From: Pseudomonas baetica
Lineage (GTDB): Bacteria; Pseudomonadota; Gammaproteobacteria; Pseudomonadales; Pseudomonadaceae
Assembly: GCF_002813455.1 (NCBI RefSeq)
Contig: NZ_PHHE01000001.1
Coordinates: 4,522,001-4,586,000 of the forward strand
Reading direction: 5' to 3'
DNA: 64,000 nucleotides
Below are positions 28,994-39,267 of the stretch, in pieces. Every line of letters starts with the position of its first letter. Within the stretch, counting starts at the first letter, position 1. A model generated the notes under the pieces. It did no database searches. It was not told the origin of the DNA and worked only from the letters and a program-made list of their open reading frames with translations. A program made the translations under genes and the position numbers.

Positions 28994-29021
28994 AGCATAG
29001 ATTCAGTGGTGTACAAGTCAA
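28994..29021 (-). promoter_or_regulatory. Sigma-70 promoter of the light operon
   Basis: On the minus strand, a -35 TTGACT (29016-29021) and a -10 TATGCT (28994-28999) are 16 bp apart. Operator B overlaps the -35 box, and operator A lies just downstream of the start point. A dark-state repressor bound here would therefore block initiation. Confidence 0.7.
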
Positions 29022-29033
29022 ATCATTTGTATA
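29010..29033. promoter_or_regulatory. LitR-type operator B, TGTACA-N12-TGTATA
   Basis: A second operator with the same 12-bp spacer, 50 bp from operator A. It overlaps the -35 box of the operon promoter. Both half-sites fit TRTACA-N12-TGTAYA exactly. Confidence 0.75.
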
Positions 29034-29040
29034 AGTTTTC

Positions 29041-30317
<1,277 letters not shown>

Positions 30318-30439
30318 CTAGCGTTCTCGTTCTGACAGCTTGGCCTATGGTTAAACAATAGAGCTTGCCCGTCCGAAAAGATCCCTGCTTATAAAAATAG
30401 ACTAGTGATCCGGGTAAAACGCCACGCGAGGAAGAAGTC

Positions 30440-31342
30440 ATGCACATATTGCTGACCGGCGGTACTGGTTTGATAGGACGTCAGCTCTGCCGGCATTGGT
30501 CGGCGCAGGGCCATCGTTTAACGGTCTGGAGCCGACGCCCGGAAAAAGTCGCAAAAATCTGTGGCGCGCAAGTGCGTGGTATCGCGCGACTGGAAGACTT
30601 GGGCGATGAATTTGTTGACGCCATTGTCAATCTTGCGGGCGCGCCGATTGCCGACCGACTCTGGACGCACCGCCGCAAAGCGTTGCTGTGGAGCAGCCGC
30701 ATCAAGCTCACCGAAACGCTGTTGGCGTGGCTCGAAACCCGAGCGCAAAAGCCGTCGGTGCTGATCTCTGGATCGGCCATTGGCTGGTACGGCGACGGCG
30801 GTGAGCGCGAACTGACCGAAGAGTCGCCACCGGTGATCGACGATTTCGCCAGCCAGTTGTGTATCGCCTGGGAAGAAACCGCCCTGCGCGCAGAGTCGCT
30901 GGGGATGCGCGTGGTGCTGGTGCGAACAGGGCTGGTGCTGTCGGCCGAGGGCGGTTTTTTGTCGCGGTTGCTGCTGCCGTTCAAGCTTGGGCTGGGCGGG
31001 CCTTTGGGCAATGGTCGGCAGTGGATGCCATGGATTCATATCGACGATCAAATCGCCCTGATTGATTTTCTTCTGCACCGCGATCAGGCGAGCGGTCCTT
31101 ATAATGCCTGCGCGCCGAAACCTGTGCGCAATCGTGAATTTGCCAAGACGCTGGGCAGCGTGTTGCACCGCCCGGCGTTCATGCCGATGCCGACCCTGGC
31201 GCTGAAGGTCGGTTTGGGCGAGATGTCTCTGTTGTTGCTGGGCGGCCAAAAGGCCATGCCCGTACGCTTGCTGGAAGCGGGTTTCTCTTTCCAGTTCACG
31301 GATTTACGCGCGGCTCTGGACGATCTCTCCAGCCGCCTCTGA
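30440..31342 (+). CDS. TIGR01777 family NAD-dependent epimerase-like protein
   Basis: A 300-residue extended SDR (YfcH-like). It has the NAD loop GGTGLIG at residues 7-13, [12 protein letters not shown] with the Tyr of the family, MPWIHIDDQ, and the C-terminal DUF1731 segment ending with ALDDL. The substrate is unknown. It is divergent from the light-regulated FAD gene across 198 bp and is followed 13 bp later by hemH, so it may be co-transcribed with hemH. Confidence 0.92.
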   Translation: MHILLTGGTGLIGRQLCRHWSAQGHRLTVWSRRPEKVAKICGAQVRGIARLEDLGDEFVDAIVNLAGAPIADRLWTHRRKALLWSSRIKLTETLLAWLETRAQKPSVLISGSAIGWYGDGGERELTEESPPVIDDFASQLCIAWEETALRAESLGMRVVLVRTGLVLSAEGGFLSRLLLPFKLGLGGPLGNGRQWMPWIHIDDQIALIDFLLHRDQASGPYNACAPKPVRNREFAKTLGSVLHRPAFMPMPTLALKVGLGEMSLLLLGGQKAMPVRLLEAGFSFQFTDLRAALDDLSSRL

Positions 31343-31355
31343 AATAGGACGTTGC

Positions 31356-32381
31356 ATGACCGATCACGCCTTGCTTCTGGTCAACCTGGGTTCCCCGGCC
31401 TCCACCTCGGTGGCCGATGTGCGCAGCTACCTCAATCAATTCCTGATGGACCCCTACGTGATCGACCTGCCGTGGCCGGTGCGGCGTTTGCTGGTGTCGT
31501 TGATCCTGATCAAACGGCCCGAGCAGTCGGCCCACGCCTATGCCTCGATCTGGTGGGAAGAGGGTTCGCCGCTGGTGGTGCTCAGCCGTCGCCTGCAAGC
31601 GCAGATGAAGGCGCAGTGGAAGCATGGCCCGGTCGACTTGGCCATGCGTTACGGCGAGCCTTCAATCGAAACGTGCCTGACAAGACTGGTAGCAGCGGGG
31701 CACAAGCGCATCACGCTGGCGCCGCTGTATCCACAGTTCGCCGACAGCACGACCACCACGGTGATCGAAGAGGCCAAGCGTGTCATTCGCGCGAAGAATC
31801 TCGGTGTGCAGTTGTCGATCCTGCAACCGTTCCACGATCAGCCGGAATACCTTGACGCCCTGGTGGCCAGTGCCAAGCCGCATTTGCAGCAGGATTACGA
31901 TCACTTGTTGCTGAGTTTCCACGGTTTGCCGGAACGGCATCTGACCAAGCTCGACCCGACCGGCGATCACTGCTTCAAAAATGAAAACTGCTGCAAGAAT
32001 GCATCGCCTGCAGTGTTGGCCACTTGTTATCGCGCGCAATGCTTGCGCACGGCGGCGTTGTTTGCCGAGCGCATGGGCTTGCCGGAGGGTAAATGGTCAG
32101 TGTCGTTTCAGTCGCGCCTGGGCCGAGCGAAGTGGATTGAACCCTACACCGAAGCGCGGCTGGATGAACTGGCGAAAAGCGGCGTGAAGAAGATTCTGGT
32201 GATGTGCCCGGCGTTCGTCGCCGACTGCATCGAAACGCTGGAGGAGATCGGTGATCGCGGCAAGGAGCAGTTCCGCGAAGCGGGGGGCGAGGAGTTGGTG
32301 CTGGTGCCGTGCCTCAATGACGACCCGCAATGGGCGAAGGCGTTGGCCACTCTTTGCGAAAGAGCGCCGTTGGCGTTGTAG
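31356..32381 (+). CDS. hemH: Ferrochelatase
   Basis: A 341-residue enzyme that inserts Fe2+ into protoporphyrin IX, the last step of protoheme synthesis. LLVNLGSPA at the N-terminus and the metal-binding H189 in [10 protein letters not shown] are clear. Five cysteines lie close together after the active site (C206, C212, C213, C224, C229), reminiscent of the Fe-S cluster ligands of some bacterial ferrochelatases; whether a cluster is present is an inference. It is followed by a palindromic repeat. Confidence 0.96.
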   Translation: MTDHALLLVNLGSPASTSVADVRSYLNQFLMDPYVIDLPWPVRRLLVSLILIKRPEQSAHAYASIWWEEGSPLVVLSRRLQAQMKAQWKHGPVDLAMRYGEPSIETCLTRLVAAGHKRITLAPLYPQFADSTTTTVIEEAKRVIRAKNLGVQLSILQPFHDQPEYLDALVASAKPHLQQDYDHLLLSFHGLPERHLTKLDPTGDHCFKNENCCKNASPAVLATCYRAQCLRTAALFAERMGLPEGKWSVSFQSRLGRAKWIEPYTEARLDELAKSGVKKILVMCPAFVADCIETLEEIGDRGKEQFREAGGEELVLVPCLNDDPQWAKALATLCERAPLAL

Positions 32382-32382
32382 T

Positions 32383-32484
32383 GATCGTTCCCACGCTCTG
32401 CGTGGGAATGCCTCTAGGGACGCTCTGCGTCCAGTGACGCGGAGCGTCACGGGCTGCATTCCCACGCAGAGCGTGGGAACGATC
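32383..32484. repeat. Long palindromic repeat (GATCGTTCCCACGC family)
   Basis: Inverted arms of about 28 bp (32383-32410 and 32457-32484) reading GATCGTTCCCACGCTCTGCG on one side. The centre contains a second inverted GACGC / GCGTC pair. The same family recurs at 47710-47814. It lies between convergent hemH and uraA. Confidence 0.9.
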
Positions 32485-32489
32485 AGGCC

Positions 32490-33770
32490 TTAGATCAGCG
32501 GCTCATCCGCCTTCTTGTTCTTCCAGCCATCATTGCCCGGCAGAATCAGGTTCAGCGCAATCGCCACCACCGCACACAGCGCGATGCCTTTGAGGCCGAA
32601 GTCGTCGGGCCCGGTGCCGGTGCCGACCAGCACACCGCCAATCCCGAACACCAGCGTCACCGAAACGATCACCAGGTTGCGTGCTTCGCCCAGATCGATC
32701 TTGTGACGGATCAGGGTGTTCATCCCCACCGCGGCGATCGAACCGAACAGCAGGCACAGAATCCCGCCCATCACCGGTACCGGAATGCTTTGCAGCAACG
32801 CGCCGAACTTGCCGACGAACGCCAGGCTGATGGCGAAGATCGCCGCCCAGGTCATGATTTTCGGGTTGTAGTTCTTGGTCAGCATCACCGCGCCCGTCAC
32901 TTCGGCGTAGGTAGTGTTCGGTGGGCCGCCGAACAAGCCGGCGGCGGTGGTGGCAATGCCGTCACCGAGCAGGGTGCGATGCAGGCCTGGCTTCTTCAGA
33001 TAGTCGCGACCGGTCACGCTGCCGACGGCAATCACGCCTCCGATGTGTTCAATGGCCGGAGCCAATGCCACCGGGACGATGAACAGAATCGCCTGCCAGT
33101 TGAATTCCGGCGCGGTGAAGTGCGGAATCGCAAACCATGGCGCAGCGGCAATCTTCGCGGTATCAACGACACCGAAATAGAACGCCATACCAAAACCGAC
33201 CAGCACGCCGGAAATGATCGGCACCAGACGGAAGATGCCTTTACCGAACACGGCGACGATCAACGTGGTCAGCAATGCGGGCATCGAGATCATCATTGCG
33301 GTCTGGTAATGGATCAGCTCCGAACCGTCGCCCGCCTTGCCCATCGCCATGTTCGCGGCAATCGGCGCCATGGCCAGGCCGATGGAGATAATCACCGGGC
33401 CAATCACCACCGGCGGCAGCAGACGGTCGATGAAGCCAGTGCCTTTGATCTTCACGGCCAGACCGAGGAAGGTGTAGACAAAGCCGGCCGCCATCACGCC
33501 GCCCATGGTCGCGGCCAGACCGAACTGGCCCTTGGCGAGAATGATCGGGGTGATGAAAGCGAAGCTCGACGCCAGAAACACCGGCACCTGACGGCCGGTG
33601 ACGATCTGGAACAGAATCGTGCCTAAACCCGCGGTAAACAGTGCCACGTTCGGGTCAAGGCCCGTGATCAGCGGCATCAGCACCAAAGCGCCGAAAGCCA
33701 CGAACAGCATCTGCGCGCCGGACAGCACCGTGCGCCAGAGCGGATCGTTGAACTCTTGCTGCATGCTCAC
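32490..33770 (-). CDS. uraA: Uracil permease
   Basis: A 426-residue member of the nucleobase:cation symporter-2 family with about 14 membrane segments. [12 protein letters not shown] and the signature [18 protein letters not shown] are present. It imports uracil with protons. It overlaps upp by 4 bp, so import and phosphoribosylation are co-expressed. Confidence 0.95.
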   Translation of the reverse strand: MSMQQEFNDPLWRTVLSGAQMLFVAFGALVLMPLITGLDPNVALFTAGLGTILFQIVTGRQVPVFLASSFAFITPIILAKGQFGLAATMGGVMAAGFVYTFLGLAVKIKGTGFIDRLLPPVVIGPVIISIGLAMAPIAANMAMGKAGDGSELIHYQTAMMISMPALLTTLIVAVFGKGIFRLVPIISGVLVGFGMAFYFGVVDTAKIAAAPWFAIPHFTAPEFNWQAILFIVPVALAPAIEHIGGVIAVGSVTGRDYLKKPGLHRTLLGDGIATTAAGLFGGPPNTTYAEVTGAVMLTKNYNPKIMTWAAIFAISLAFVGKFGALLQSIPVPVMGGILCLLFGSIAAVGMNTLIRHKIDLGEARNLVIVSVTLVFGIGGVLVGTGTGPDDFGLKGIALCAVVAIALNLILPGNDGWKNKKADEPLI

Positions 33771-34405
33771 GCGTCCTTCTGCTTGGTGCCGAAGATCTTG
33801 TCACCGGCGTCGCCAAGTCCAGGGATGATGTAACCGTGTTCGTTCAAACGCTCATCAATGGACGCGGTGTAGATGGTCACGTCCGGGTGAGCCTTTTCTA
33901 CGGCAGCAATGCCTTCCGGCGCGGCAACCAGCACCATCGCGCGGATGTCTTTGCAGCCGGCTTTCTTCAGCAGGTCGATGGTCGCAACCATGGAGCTGCC
34001 GGTGGCGAGCATCGGGTCGATGATCATGGCCAGGCGTTCGTCGATTTCCGGAACCAGTTTTTCCAGATAAGTGTGTGCTTGCAGGGTTTCTTCGTTGCGG
34101 GCAACGCCCACAGCGGAAACCTTGGCACCCGGGATCAGGCTCAGCACGCCTTCGAGCATGCCTATACCGGCGCGCAGGATCGGCACGACGGTGATCTTCT
34201 TGCCGGCGATTTTCTCGACCGACACGGTGCCGCACCAACCTGCGATATCGTAGGATTCGAGCGGCAAATCTTTTGTAGCTTCATAGGTCAACAGTGCGCC
34301 GACTTCCTGAGCGAGCTCGCGGAAATTCTTGGTGCTGATGTCAGCGCGGCGCATCAGGCCGAGTTTATGACGGATCAGCGGATGGCGGATCTCGAGGATG
34401 GGCAT
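33767..34405 (-). CDS. upp: Uracil phosphoribosyltransferase
   Basis: A 212-residue pyrimidine salvage enzyme (uracil + PRPP to UMP). The PRPP loop [11 protein letters not shown] is clear, and the uracil-binding [11 protein letters not shown] lies near the C-terminus. I use the ATG at 34405 (MPILEIRHP). It is first in the upp-uraA pair and divergent from hpt across 175 bp. Confidence 0.97.
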   Translation of the reverse strand: MPILEIRHPLIRHKLGLMRRADISTKNFRELAQEVGALLTYEATKDLPLESYDIAGWCGTVSVEKIAGKKITVVPILRAGIGMLEGVLSLIPGAKVSAVGVARNEETLQAHTYLEKLVPEIDERLAMIIDPMLATGSSMVATIDLLKKAGCKDIRAMVLVAAPEGIAAVEKAHPDVTIYTASIDERLNEHGYIIPGLGDAGDKIFGTKQKDA

Positions 34406-34580
34406 GGGAAAGGCTCCGGCGGCGGGCAAAAAAACCGGCCTAGATTAATCTATCCGAGGGTGATGTCCTATAGGACATTGAGTACGTTAGTCCATAAAGG
34501 CTTGATTCGGCCGTGCGAGATGCGTACCTTTGCCCGCTTTTCGCAGCCATACCCCCACCCATCACCCCCCGGAGAGCGCC

Positions 34581-35138
34581 ATGTCCGCTGATCTCGAGCA
34601 TATCCGTCAAATCATGCGAGAGGCTGACTGCCTGTACACCGAGTCTGAAGTCGAGGCTGCCATCGCTCGCGTCGGTGCACAAATCAACGAACAACTGGCC
34701 GACAGCAATCCTGTGGTGTTCTGCGTGATGAACGGCGGCCTGATTTTCTCCGGCAAACTGCTGACTCATCTGCAATTCCCGCTGGAAGCGTCTTACTTGC
34801 ACGCGACCCGTTATCGCAATGAAACCAGCGGCGGCGACCTGTTCTGGAAAGCCAAGCCGGAAGTCTCGTTCATCGACCGTGACGTGCTGATCATCGACGA
34901 CATCCTCGACGAAGGTCACACCCTGGGCGCGATCATCGACTTCTGTAAACACGCTGGCGCGCGCCAAGTGCACACCGCCGTGCTGATCGACAAGGACCAC
35001 GACCGCAAGGCGCGTCCTGACCTGAAAGCCGATTTCGTCGGCCTGCCGTGCATCGACCGTTACATCTTCGGTTACGGCATGGACTACAAGGGTTACTGGC
35101 GCAACGCCAACGGGATCTTTGCCGTTAAAGGCATGTAA
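34581..35138 (+). CDS. hpt: Hypoxanthine-guanine phosphoribosyltransferase
   Basis: A 185-residue purine salvage enzyme with the PRPP motif VLIIDDILDEGHTLG and a GLPCIDRYIFGYGMDYKGYWRN-type C-terminal loop (shown in short blocks). It converts hypoxanthine and guanine to IMP and GMP. The ATG at 34581 follows GGAGAG by 5 bases. It is transcribed alone; a REP palindrome follows. Confidence 0.95.
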   Translation: MSADLEHIRQIMREADCLYTESEVEAAIARVGAQINEQLADSNPVVFCVMNGGLIFSGKLLTHLQFPLEASYLHATRYRNETSGGDLFWKAKPEVSFIDRDVLIIDDILDEGHTLGAIIDFCKHAGARQVHTAVLIDKDHDRKARPDLKADFVGLPCIDRYIFGYGMDYKGYWRNANGIFAVKGM

Positions 35139-35154
35139 GACCCCCGCGCTATCC

Positions 35155-35260
35155 CCTGTGGGAGCGAGCCTGCTCGCGAAAGCGATCTTTCATTCAGCAT
35201 AAGTGTTGAATGTGAAATTGCCTTCGTCGGAACGCCGCCCGGAGCAAGCCCGCTCCCACC
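35155..35260. repeat. REP pair with degenerate right arm
   Basis: The left arm is CCTGTGGGAGCGAGCCTGCTCG (read in parts, 35155-35180). The right arm (about 35222-35260) keeps GGAGCAAGCCCGCTCCCAC but has lost the inner match. Confidence 0.85.
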
Positions 35261-35330
35261 GTTGTTTTGTGTGTGCTGATCCATCTGTGATACCCATGCT
35301 AGAGTGCTCGGCCCCTCCCCGGAGCCTGTC

Positions 35331-35810
35331 ATGAGCCTCTTGATCCGCAGCTTTGCCGCCCTGTTGCTGACCCTCAGCCTGCCTCTGTCCGCCGCCCCGA
35401 TGCACAGCCAGTTCCTGCCGCCGGACGATCTGACCCTGCGCGATGCCGAGCCCGAGCATCAGCAACTGCTGCAAGTCACCGATTATTCAGTAGTGGTGGG
35501 CGCGCAACGCCAGTCCAACCAGCAGCCGATTCCGGTCACCTCGTCACTGTTAATCCGTCTCAAAGGCAAGTCCCTGAACAAGGGCGCGACGATCAATCAG
35601 GTGCTGGTCAGTTTCGATGGCGAAAGCAAAAGTCTGAAGAAACCGGTGTATGACGACAAAGGTAAAACCCTGACGCTGTTTTATCCTTTGGCGCAGTACC
35701 GCGTGGTGATCGATTTGCTGCGCAATGACACTGTCTATGTGCAATTCCTCAGCTACGCCAACGGCCATATCTGGGCTGATTTGCACACCGGTAGCGTGCG
35801 CGCGCGTTGA
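35331..35810 (+). CDS. Exported protein of unknown function
   Basis: A 159-residue protein with a signal peptide (hydrophobic residues 7-21, cleavage after LSAAP-like residues) and a beta-rich mature part without cysteines or recognisable catalytic motifs. It is found at the same place in related Pseudomonas genomes (between hpt and the PA4642-like gene). I do not recognise its family. It is likely periplasmic. The ATG at 35331 follows CCGGAG by about 6 bases. Confidence 0.7.
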   Translation: MSLLIRSFAALLLTLSLPLSAAPMHSQFLPPDDLTLRDAEPEHQQLLQVTDYSVVVGAQRQSNQQPIPVTSSLLIRLKGKSLNKGATINQVLVSFDGESKSLKKPVYDDKGKTLTLFYPLAQYRVVIDLLRNDTVYVQFLSYANGHIWADLHTGSVRAR

Positions 35811-35872
35811 GCGCGGCGGCGGGGCAGGGGTAAACTGCCCGCCCGTGAAATGTCTGCGAGCTGGAGTCGGCA

Positions 35873-36160
35873 ATGCGTAAAGATAAGAAACAAGTGATTG
35901 GTGACGAGATCGGCGATGAGCAGATCAAGCTGTTCCTCGATTTTGAACCGGTCGACGCCACCTCGCCGTCGCTGCACAAACTGGTCAAGGCCTACCGTGG
36001 CCTGCGGATTGATGACTTTGAGCGGTTTCTGGGCTTCTTCGTTGCGGCTGGCTACGACGTCGATGGCAAGGACGAACAGGGCAAGACCTTCGTTGAGCTG
36101 ATCGCCGATCAGCGTAACGCCCCGGAATACATCGAGCTGATCGAAAAGTCCCGCGGTTAA
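35873..36160 (+). CDS. PA4642-family protein
   Basis: A 95-residue, mostly helical, charged cytoplasmic protein: MRKDKKQVIGDEIGDEQ at the N-terminus, FLDFEPVDATSPSLHKL, then YRGLRIDDFERFLGFF. It matches a small conserved Pseudomonas family of unknown function placed next to mqo. The insertion sequence lies 69 bp downstream and does not touch it. Confidence 0.8.
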   Translation: MRKDKKQVIGDEIGDEQIKLFLDFEPVDATSPSLHKLVKAYRGLRIDDFERFLGFFVAAGYDVDGKDEQGKTFVELIADQRNAPEYIELIEKSRG

Positions 36161-36174
36161 GGTCGAAAGACAAG

Positions 36175-36229
36175 GTCAAAAGATCGTAGCCTGCGGCAGC
36201 TCCTACATGGGATTTATGGTGACCCTGTA
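36175..36229. repeat. Left part of REP pair interrupted by the IS
   Basis: 36175-36208 is one complete arm (AAAGATCGTAGCCTGCGGCA, CTCCTACA). 36224-36229 (CCTGTA) is the first six bases of the opposing arm, which resumes at 37668 with GGAGCTGCCGAAGG. Removing the IS restores a normal REP pair. Confidence 0.85.
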
Positions 36230-36234
36230 ATTGG

Positions 36235-36246
36235 ATGGACTCGCCC
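36235..36246. repeat. IS left subterminal inverted repeat
   Basis: ATGGACTCGCCC, the inverted copy of 37651-37662. A third copy, in the right-end orientation, occurs at 36300-36311 and overlaps the transposase start codon. Confidence 0.85.
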
Positions 36247-36309
36247 AAGCCGAGGCGTCAATGCGCCACGGTGGCAGTCTAAACAGCCATCGACAGCGAG
36301 GGCGAGTCC

Positions 36310-37395
36310 ATGAAAAATCATAGTTCGAATGATCAATCCCTGTCTTCTTCCGATTTGTCGGCCTGCACAACTTTGGCGGTAGATCTGGCCAAACAGGTCT
36401 TTCAGGTCGCTGGTGAAGATGTCCTCGGCCAGGTGCGCTATGAACAGCGGATCAAGTCGCGTGAGGCGTTTTATGAGTTTCTCCAACAGCTGCCGCCTCA
36501 TGTCGTGGTTTTGATGGAGACCGGTCCGGGAGCTCAAGCCTGGGCCCGGCAGTTGCAAGACAAAGGTAATCTGGCGCGGATTCTTCCAGCCGGTTTGGTG
36601 ACCACACACCGCAGTGGGCCTAAAAATGATCGCAACGATGCGCTGGCGATTCTGCGCGCTGGTCGCGATGAAAAAATCTGCGCGGTACCGGTCAAAAGCG
36701 TTGCTGCGCTGGCAATGCAAGCGCTGCATCGCGCCCGTCAGGGCTATGTGCGTCGACGCACGGCGGTCAGCAATCAGATGCGCGGCCTGCTGCTCGAGCA
36801 CGGCGTGGCCTTGGCGCAGGGCGATGTTGCGATCAGTCAGAAGATTCCGCGGGTACTGGAAGATGCGACCCAGCCACTGCCTGGCCTGCTGCGTGAATTG
36901 ATCGACGAACTGTTGGCTGAGTGGCGCCATTTGGGCGAGCGCATCGGCGTGTTGACGGGCCGCCTGGAAGTGGCCGCTAACGCCGACATGACAGCGAGGC
37001 GACTGATGACCGTGCGCGGCATTGGCCCAGTCATTGCCACGGCACTGGTGGCCAAGGAAACCAACCCTGAGCGGTTTCCCAATGCCCGCAAGTTTGCCGC
37101 GTACTTTGGCATGGTGCCTGACCAGCACAGCAGCGGGCAGACGGTCCGGCTGGGCGACATGACCAAGCGAGGTGATGTTTATTTACGCAGCTTGATGATC
37201 CAGGGAGCCCATTCGGTCCTGCAACAACTGCGACCTGATTCCCTGCAACCCGATGACCGCCGCTTGTTGCGGTGGATGAGCCGACTGGGCCGTAAGGAGG
37301 CTGCGATCAGGTTAGCCAACCGCAACCTACGAATCGTCTGGGTGCTTCTACAGAATGACCAGTCTTATCGTCGTCATGCTGGTAATGGTCAGTAA
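36310..37395 (+). CDS. IS110/IS1111-family transposase
   Basis: A 361-residue RNA-guided-type recombinase. The RuvC-like N-terminal domain has VDLAKQVFQVA (first Asp), METGPGAQAW (Glu) and KNDRNDALAIL (Asp pair). The C-terminal Tnp_20 domain has MTVRGIGPVIATAL and YFGMVPDQHSSGQ with the catalytic-type Ser, then MTKRGDVYLR. The reading frame is intact, so it may be active. Its ATG lies inside a copy of the element's inverted-repeat sequence (36300-36311), which can pair with the left repeat 53 bp upstream. Confidence 0.93.
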   Translation: MKNHSSNDQSLSSSDLSACTTLAVDLAKQVFQVAGEDVLGQVRYEQRIKSREAFYEFLQQLPPHVVVLMETGPGAQAWARQLQDKGNLARILPAGLVTTHRSGPKNDRNDALAILRAGRDEKICAVPVKSVAALAMQALHRARQGYVRRRTAVSNQMRGLLLEHGVALAQGDVAISQKIPRVLEDATQPLPGLLRELIDELLAEWRHLGERIGVLTGRLEVAANADMTARRLMTVRGIGPVIATALVAKETNPERFPNARKFAAYFGMVPDQHSSGQTVRLGDMTKRGDVYLRSLMIQGAHSVLQQLRPDSLQPDDRRLLRWMSRLGRKEAAIRLANRNLRIVWVLLQNDQSYRRHAGNGQ

Positions 37396-37439
37396 GCGAC
37401 GATAAGCCACTGAGCGACCGAGTTCTGCCACCGAGGTAC

Positions 37440-37650
37440 TGACTGTCCGACCCTTTGCTGAAAAAAATTGACCCCAGGTAAGACCGGCGTGGATTGATGC
37501 CTAAGCTCCTACTGGCCTTCGAGGCCTGACTGTAATCGGCATGCCACGAGCTCTTCCAATTTTGGCCAGAGGCCGAAGACGGCTTCCACGAATAGGCCTA
37601 ATACATAGATGCAACGGGGCGACAGTTTTCAAAAAACGGGTAGACAGTGG
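37440..37650 (+). ncRNA. Candidate bridge RNA (seekRNA) of the IS
   Basis: The downstream non-coding end folds into guide-bearing loops. Loop 1: the stem CGTGG/ATGCC (37488-37492, 37497-37501) pairs with GGCAT/CCACG (37538-37542, 37544-37548). Inside, AGCTCCTAC (37504-37512) is antisense to the right target half GTAGGAGCT, an apical hairpin GGCCT-TCG-AGGCC follows (37514-37526), then CTGTA (37530-37534) is the sense left target half. Loop 2: TCCAATT (37555-37561) is antisense to the IS left end AATTGGA, and ATACATA (37601-37607) is the sense IS right end. The exact RNA ends are not determined. Confidence 0.72.
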
Positions 37651-37662
37651 GGGCGAGTCCAT
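37651..37662. repeat. IS right subterminal inverted repeat
   Basis: GGGCGAGTCCAT, five bases inside the right end of the element. Confidence 0.85.
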
Positions 37663-37667
37663 ACATA

Positions 37668-37694
37668 GGAGCTGCCGAAGGCTGCGATCTTTTG
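37668..37694. repeat. Right part of REP interrupted by the IS
   Basis: GGAGCTGCCGAAGGCTGCGA and onward continues the REP arm whose first bases CCTGTA are at 36224-36229, on the other side of the element. Confidence 0.85.
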
Positions 37695-37706
37695 CTTTTC
37701 AAGGCC

Positions 37707-37749
37707 ATAAAAAACGCCCCGCACTCACTGAGTACGGGGCGTTTTTTAT
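37707..37749. terminator. Intrinsic terminator of mqo (bidirectional)
   Basis: A CGCCCCG / CGGGGCG stem flanked by A6 and T6 tracts, 10 bp past the mqo stop codon. Confidence 0.9.
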
Positions 37750-37758
37750 GCCGCAAGA

Positions 37759-39267
37759 TCAAGCGTAGCTTGGGGTCTCGCTGTTTTCTTCAACCAGTTC
37801 CAGCGCGATGTTGTTCTGCGCGTTGATCTTGCGATACAGCGCAGCATCGGTTTCCAGCACCTTTTCACGGGCCGGGAAGATTTCCGCCAGTTTGCCGGCC
37901 CACTCGCCCTTGGCCTTGCCCGGGAAGCACTTCTCGATCAGCTCGAGCATGATCGAAACGGTCACCGAGGCACCCGGCGATGCGCCGAGCAGGGCGGCAA
38001 GAGAGCCGTCCTTCGCAGCGACCAGTTCGGTACCGAATTGCAGGATGCCGCCTTTTTTCGGGTCTTTCTTGATGATCTGCACCCGTTGGCCGGCGACTTC
38101 CAGGCGCCAGTCTTCGGCTTTCGCCTCAGGGTAGAAGCGGCGCAGGGATTCCAGACGCTGCTCCATCGACTGCATCACTTCGCTGACCAGGTACTTGGTC
38201 AGGTCCATGTTGTTTTTCGCCACGGCCAGCATCGGGCCGATGTTGCCGGCGCGAACCGACATCGGCAGGTCCATGAAGGAGCCGTGCTTGAGGAACTTGG
38301 TGGTGAAACCAGCGTATGGTCCGAACAGCAGGGATTTCTTGCCATCGACCACGCGGGTGTCCAGGTGCGGCACCGACATCGGTGGCGAACCCACGGCTGC
38401 CTGGCTGTAAACCTTGGCCTGATGGTGTTTGACCACTTCCGGGTTGTCGCAACGCAGCCACTGGCCGCTGATCGGGAAGCCGCCGAAGCCTTTGCTTTCT
38501 TCGATGCCCGAAGCCTGCAGCAATGGCAGGGCTGCGCCACCGGCGCCGAGGAAGACGAATTTGGCATCGACTTCACGGCTGCTGCCGCTGTTGACGTCCT
38601 TGATGCTGACGGTCCAGCCGCTGCCGTTACGCTTGAGGCCAGTGACGCGCTTGCAGTATTTGACCTGGGTGTCGGGTGCGCTGGTCAGGTGCTTGAGCAA
38701 CTGATTGGTCAGGGCGCCGAAGTTGACGTCGGTGCCGTTCATCACGCGGGTTGCGGCGAGTACTTCGTCCGGCGAGCGGCCCGGCATCATCAGCGGCATC
38801 CACTCGGCCATCTTGGCTTTGTCTTCGGTATATTCCATGTCGGAGAAAGCGTGGTGCTTGCTCAACACGTCGAAGCGGTCCTTGAGGAAGGAAACGCCTT
38901 TGTCGCCCTGGACGAAACTCAGGTGTGGCACCGGGCTGATAAAGGATTTGCACGAGCCGAAGGTGCCTTTTTTGGTCAGGTACGACCAGAACTGCTTGGA
39001 CACTTCGAACTGGGTGTTGATGTGCACGGCTTTCTTGATGTCGACGCTGCCGTCGGCAGCCTGCGGCGTGTAGTTCAGCTCGCACAGGCCGGCGTGGCCG
39101 GTACCGGCATTGTTCCACGGGTTGGAACTCTCCGCCGCGCCGGAATCCATCAGCTCGACAACTTCCAGCTTGATCGCCGGATCGAGCTCTTTGAGCAGCA
39201 CGGCAAGGGTGGCACTCATGATGCCGGCCCCAACCAGTACTACGTCGACTGCTTCGTTATGCGCCAT
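37759..39267 (-). CDS. mqo: Malate:quinone oxidoreductase
   Basis: A 502-residue FAD-dependent peripheral membrane enzyme oxidising malate to oxaloacetate with electrons passed to quinone, replacing NAD-malate dehydrogenase in pseudomonads. The FAD loop is [16 protein letters not shown] near residue 10. [20 protein letters not shown] (read in parts) and GLGGASPGAS-like [10 protein letters not shown] near the end are typical. It is transcribed alone; by position it matches P. aeruginosa mqoB (PA4640). Confidence 0.96.
   Translation of the reverse strand: MAHNEAVDVVLVGAGIMSATLAVLLKELDPAIKLEVVELMDSGAAESSNPWNNAGTGHAGLCELNYTPQAADGSVDIKKAVHINTQFEVSKQFWSYLTKKGTFGSCKSFISPVPHLSFVQGDKGVSFLKDRFDVLSKHHAFSDMEYTEDKAKMAEWMPLMMPGRSPDEVLAATRVMNGTDVNFGALTNQLLKHLTSAPDTQVKYCKRVTGLKRNGSGWTVSIKDVNSGSSREVDAKFVFLGAGGAALPLLQASGIEESKGFGGFPISGQWLRCDNPEVVKHHQAKVYSQAAVGSPPMSVPHLDTRVVDGKKSLLFGPYAGFTTKFLKHGSFMDLPMSVRAGNIGPMLAVAKNNMDLTKYLVSEVMQSMEQRLESLRRFYPEAKAEDWRLEVAGQRVQIIKKDPKKGGILQFGTELVAAKDGSLAALLGASPGASVTVSIMLELIEKCFPGKAKGEWAGKLAEIFPAREKVLETDAALYRKINAQNNIALELVEENSETPSYA

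Larger units (their letters stand above)
36230..37667 (+). mobile_element. IS110-family element, IS1111 group, inserted in a REP
   Basis: An element of about 1438 bp. The transposase is of the DEDD/Ser IS110 type. Subterminal 12-bp inverted repeats are at 36235-36246 (ATGGACTCGCCC) and 37651-37662, with five bases outside on each side, as in the IS1111 group. The left junction is CCTG-TA-ATTGG and the right junction ATACA-TA-GGAGC, so a TA dinucleotide is shared and no target duplication is needed. The long non-coding part is downstream of the transposase, again typical of the IS1111 group. Confidence 0.88.
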
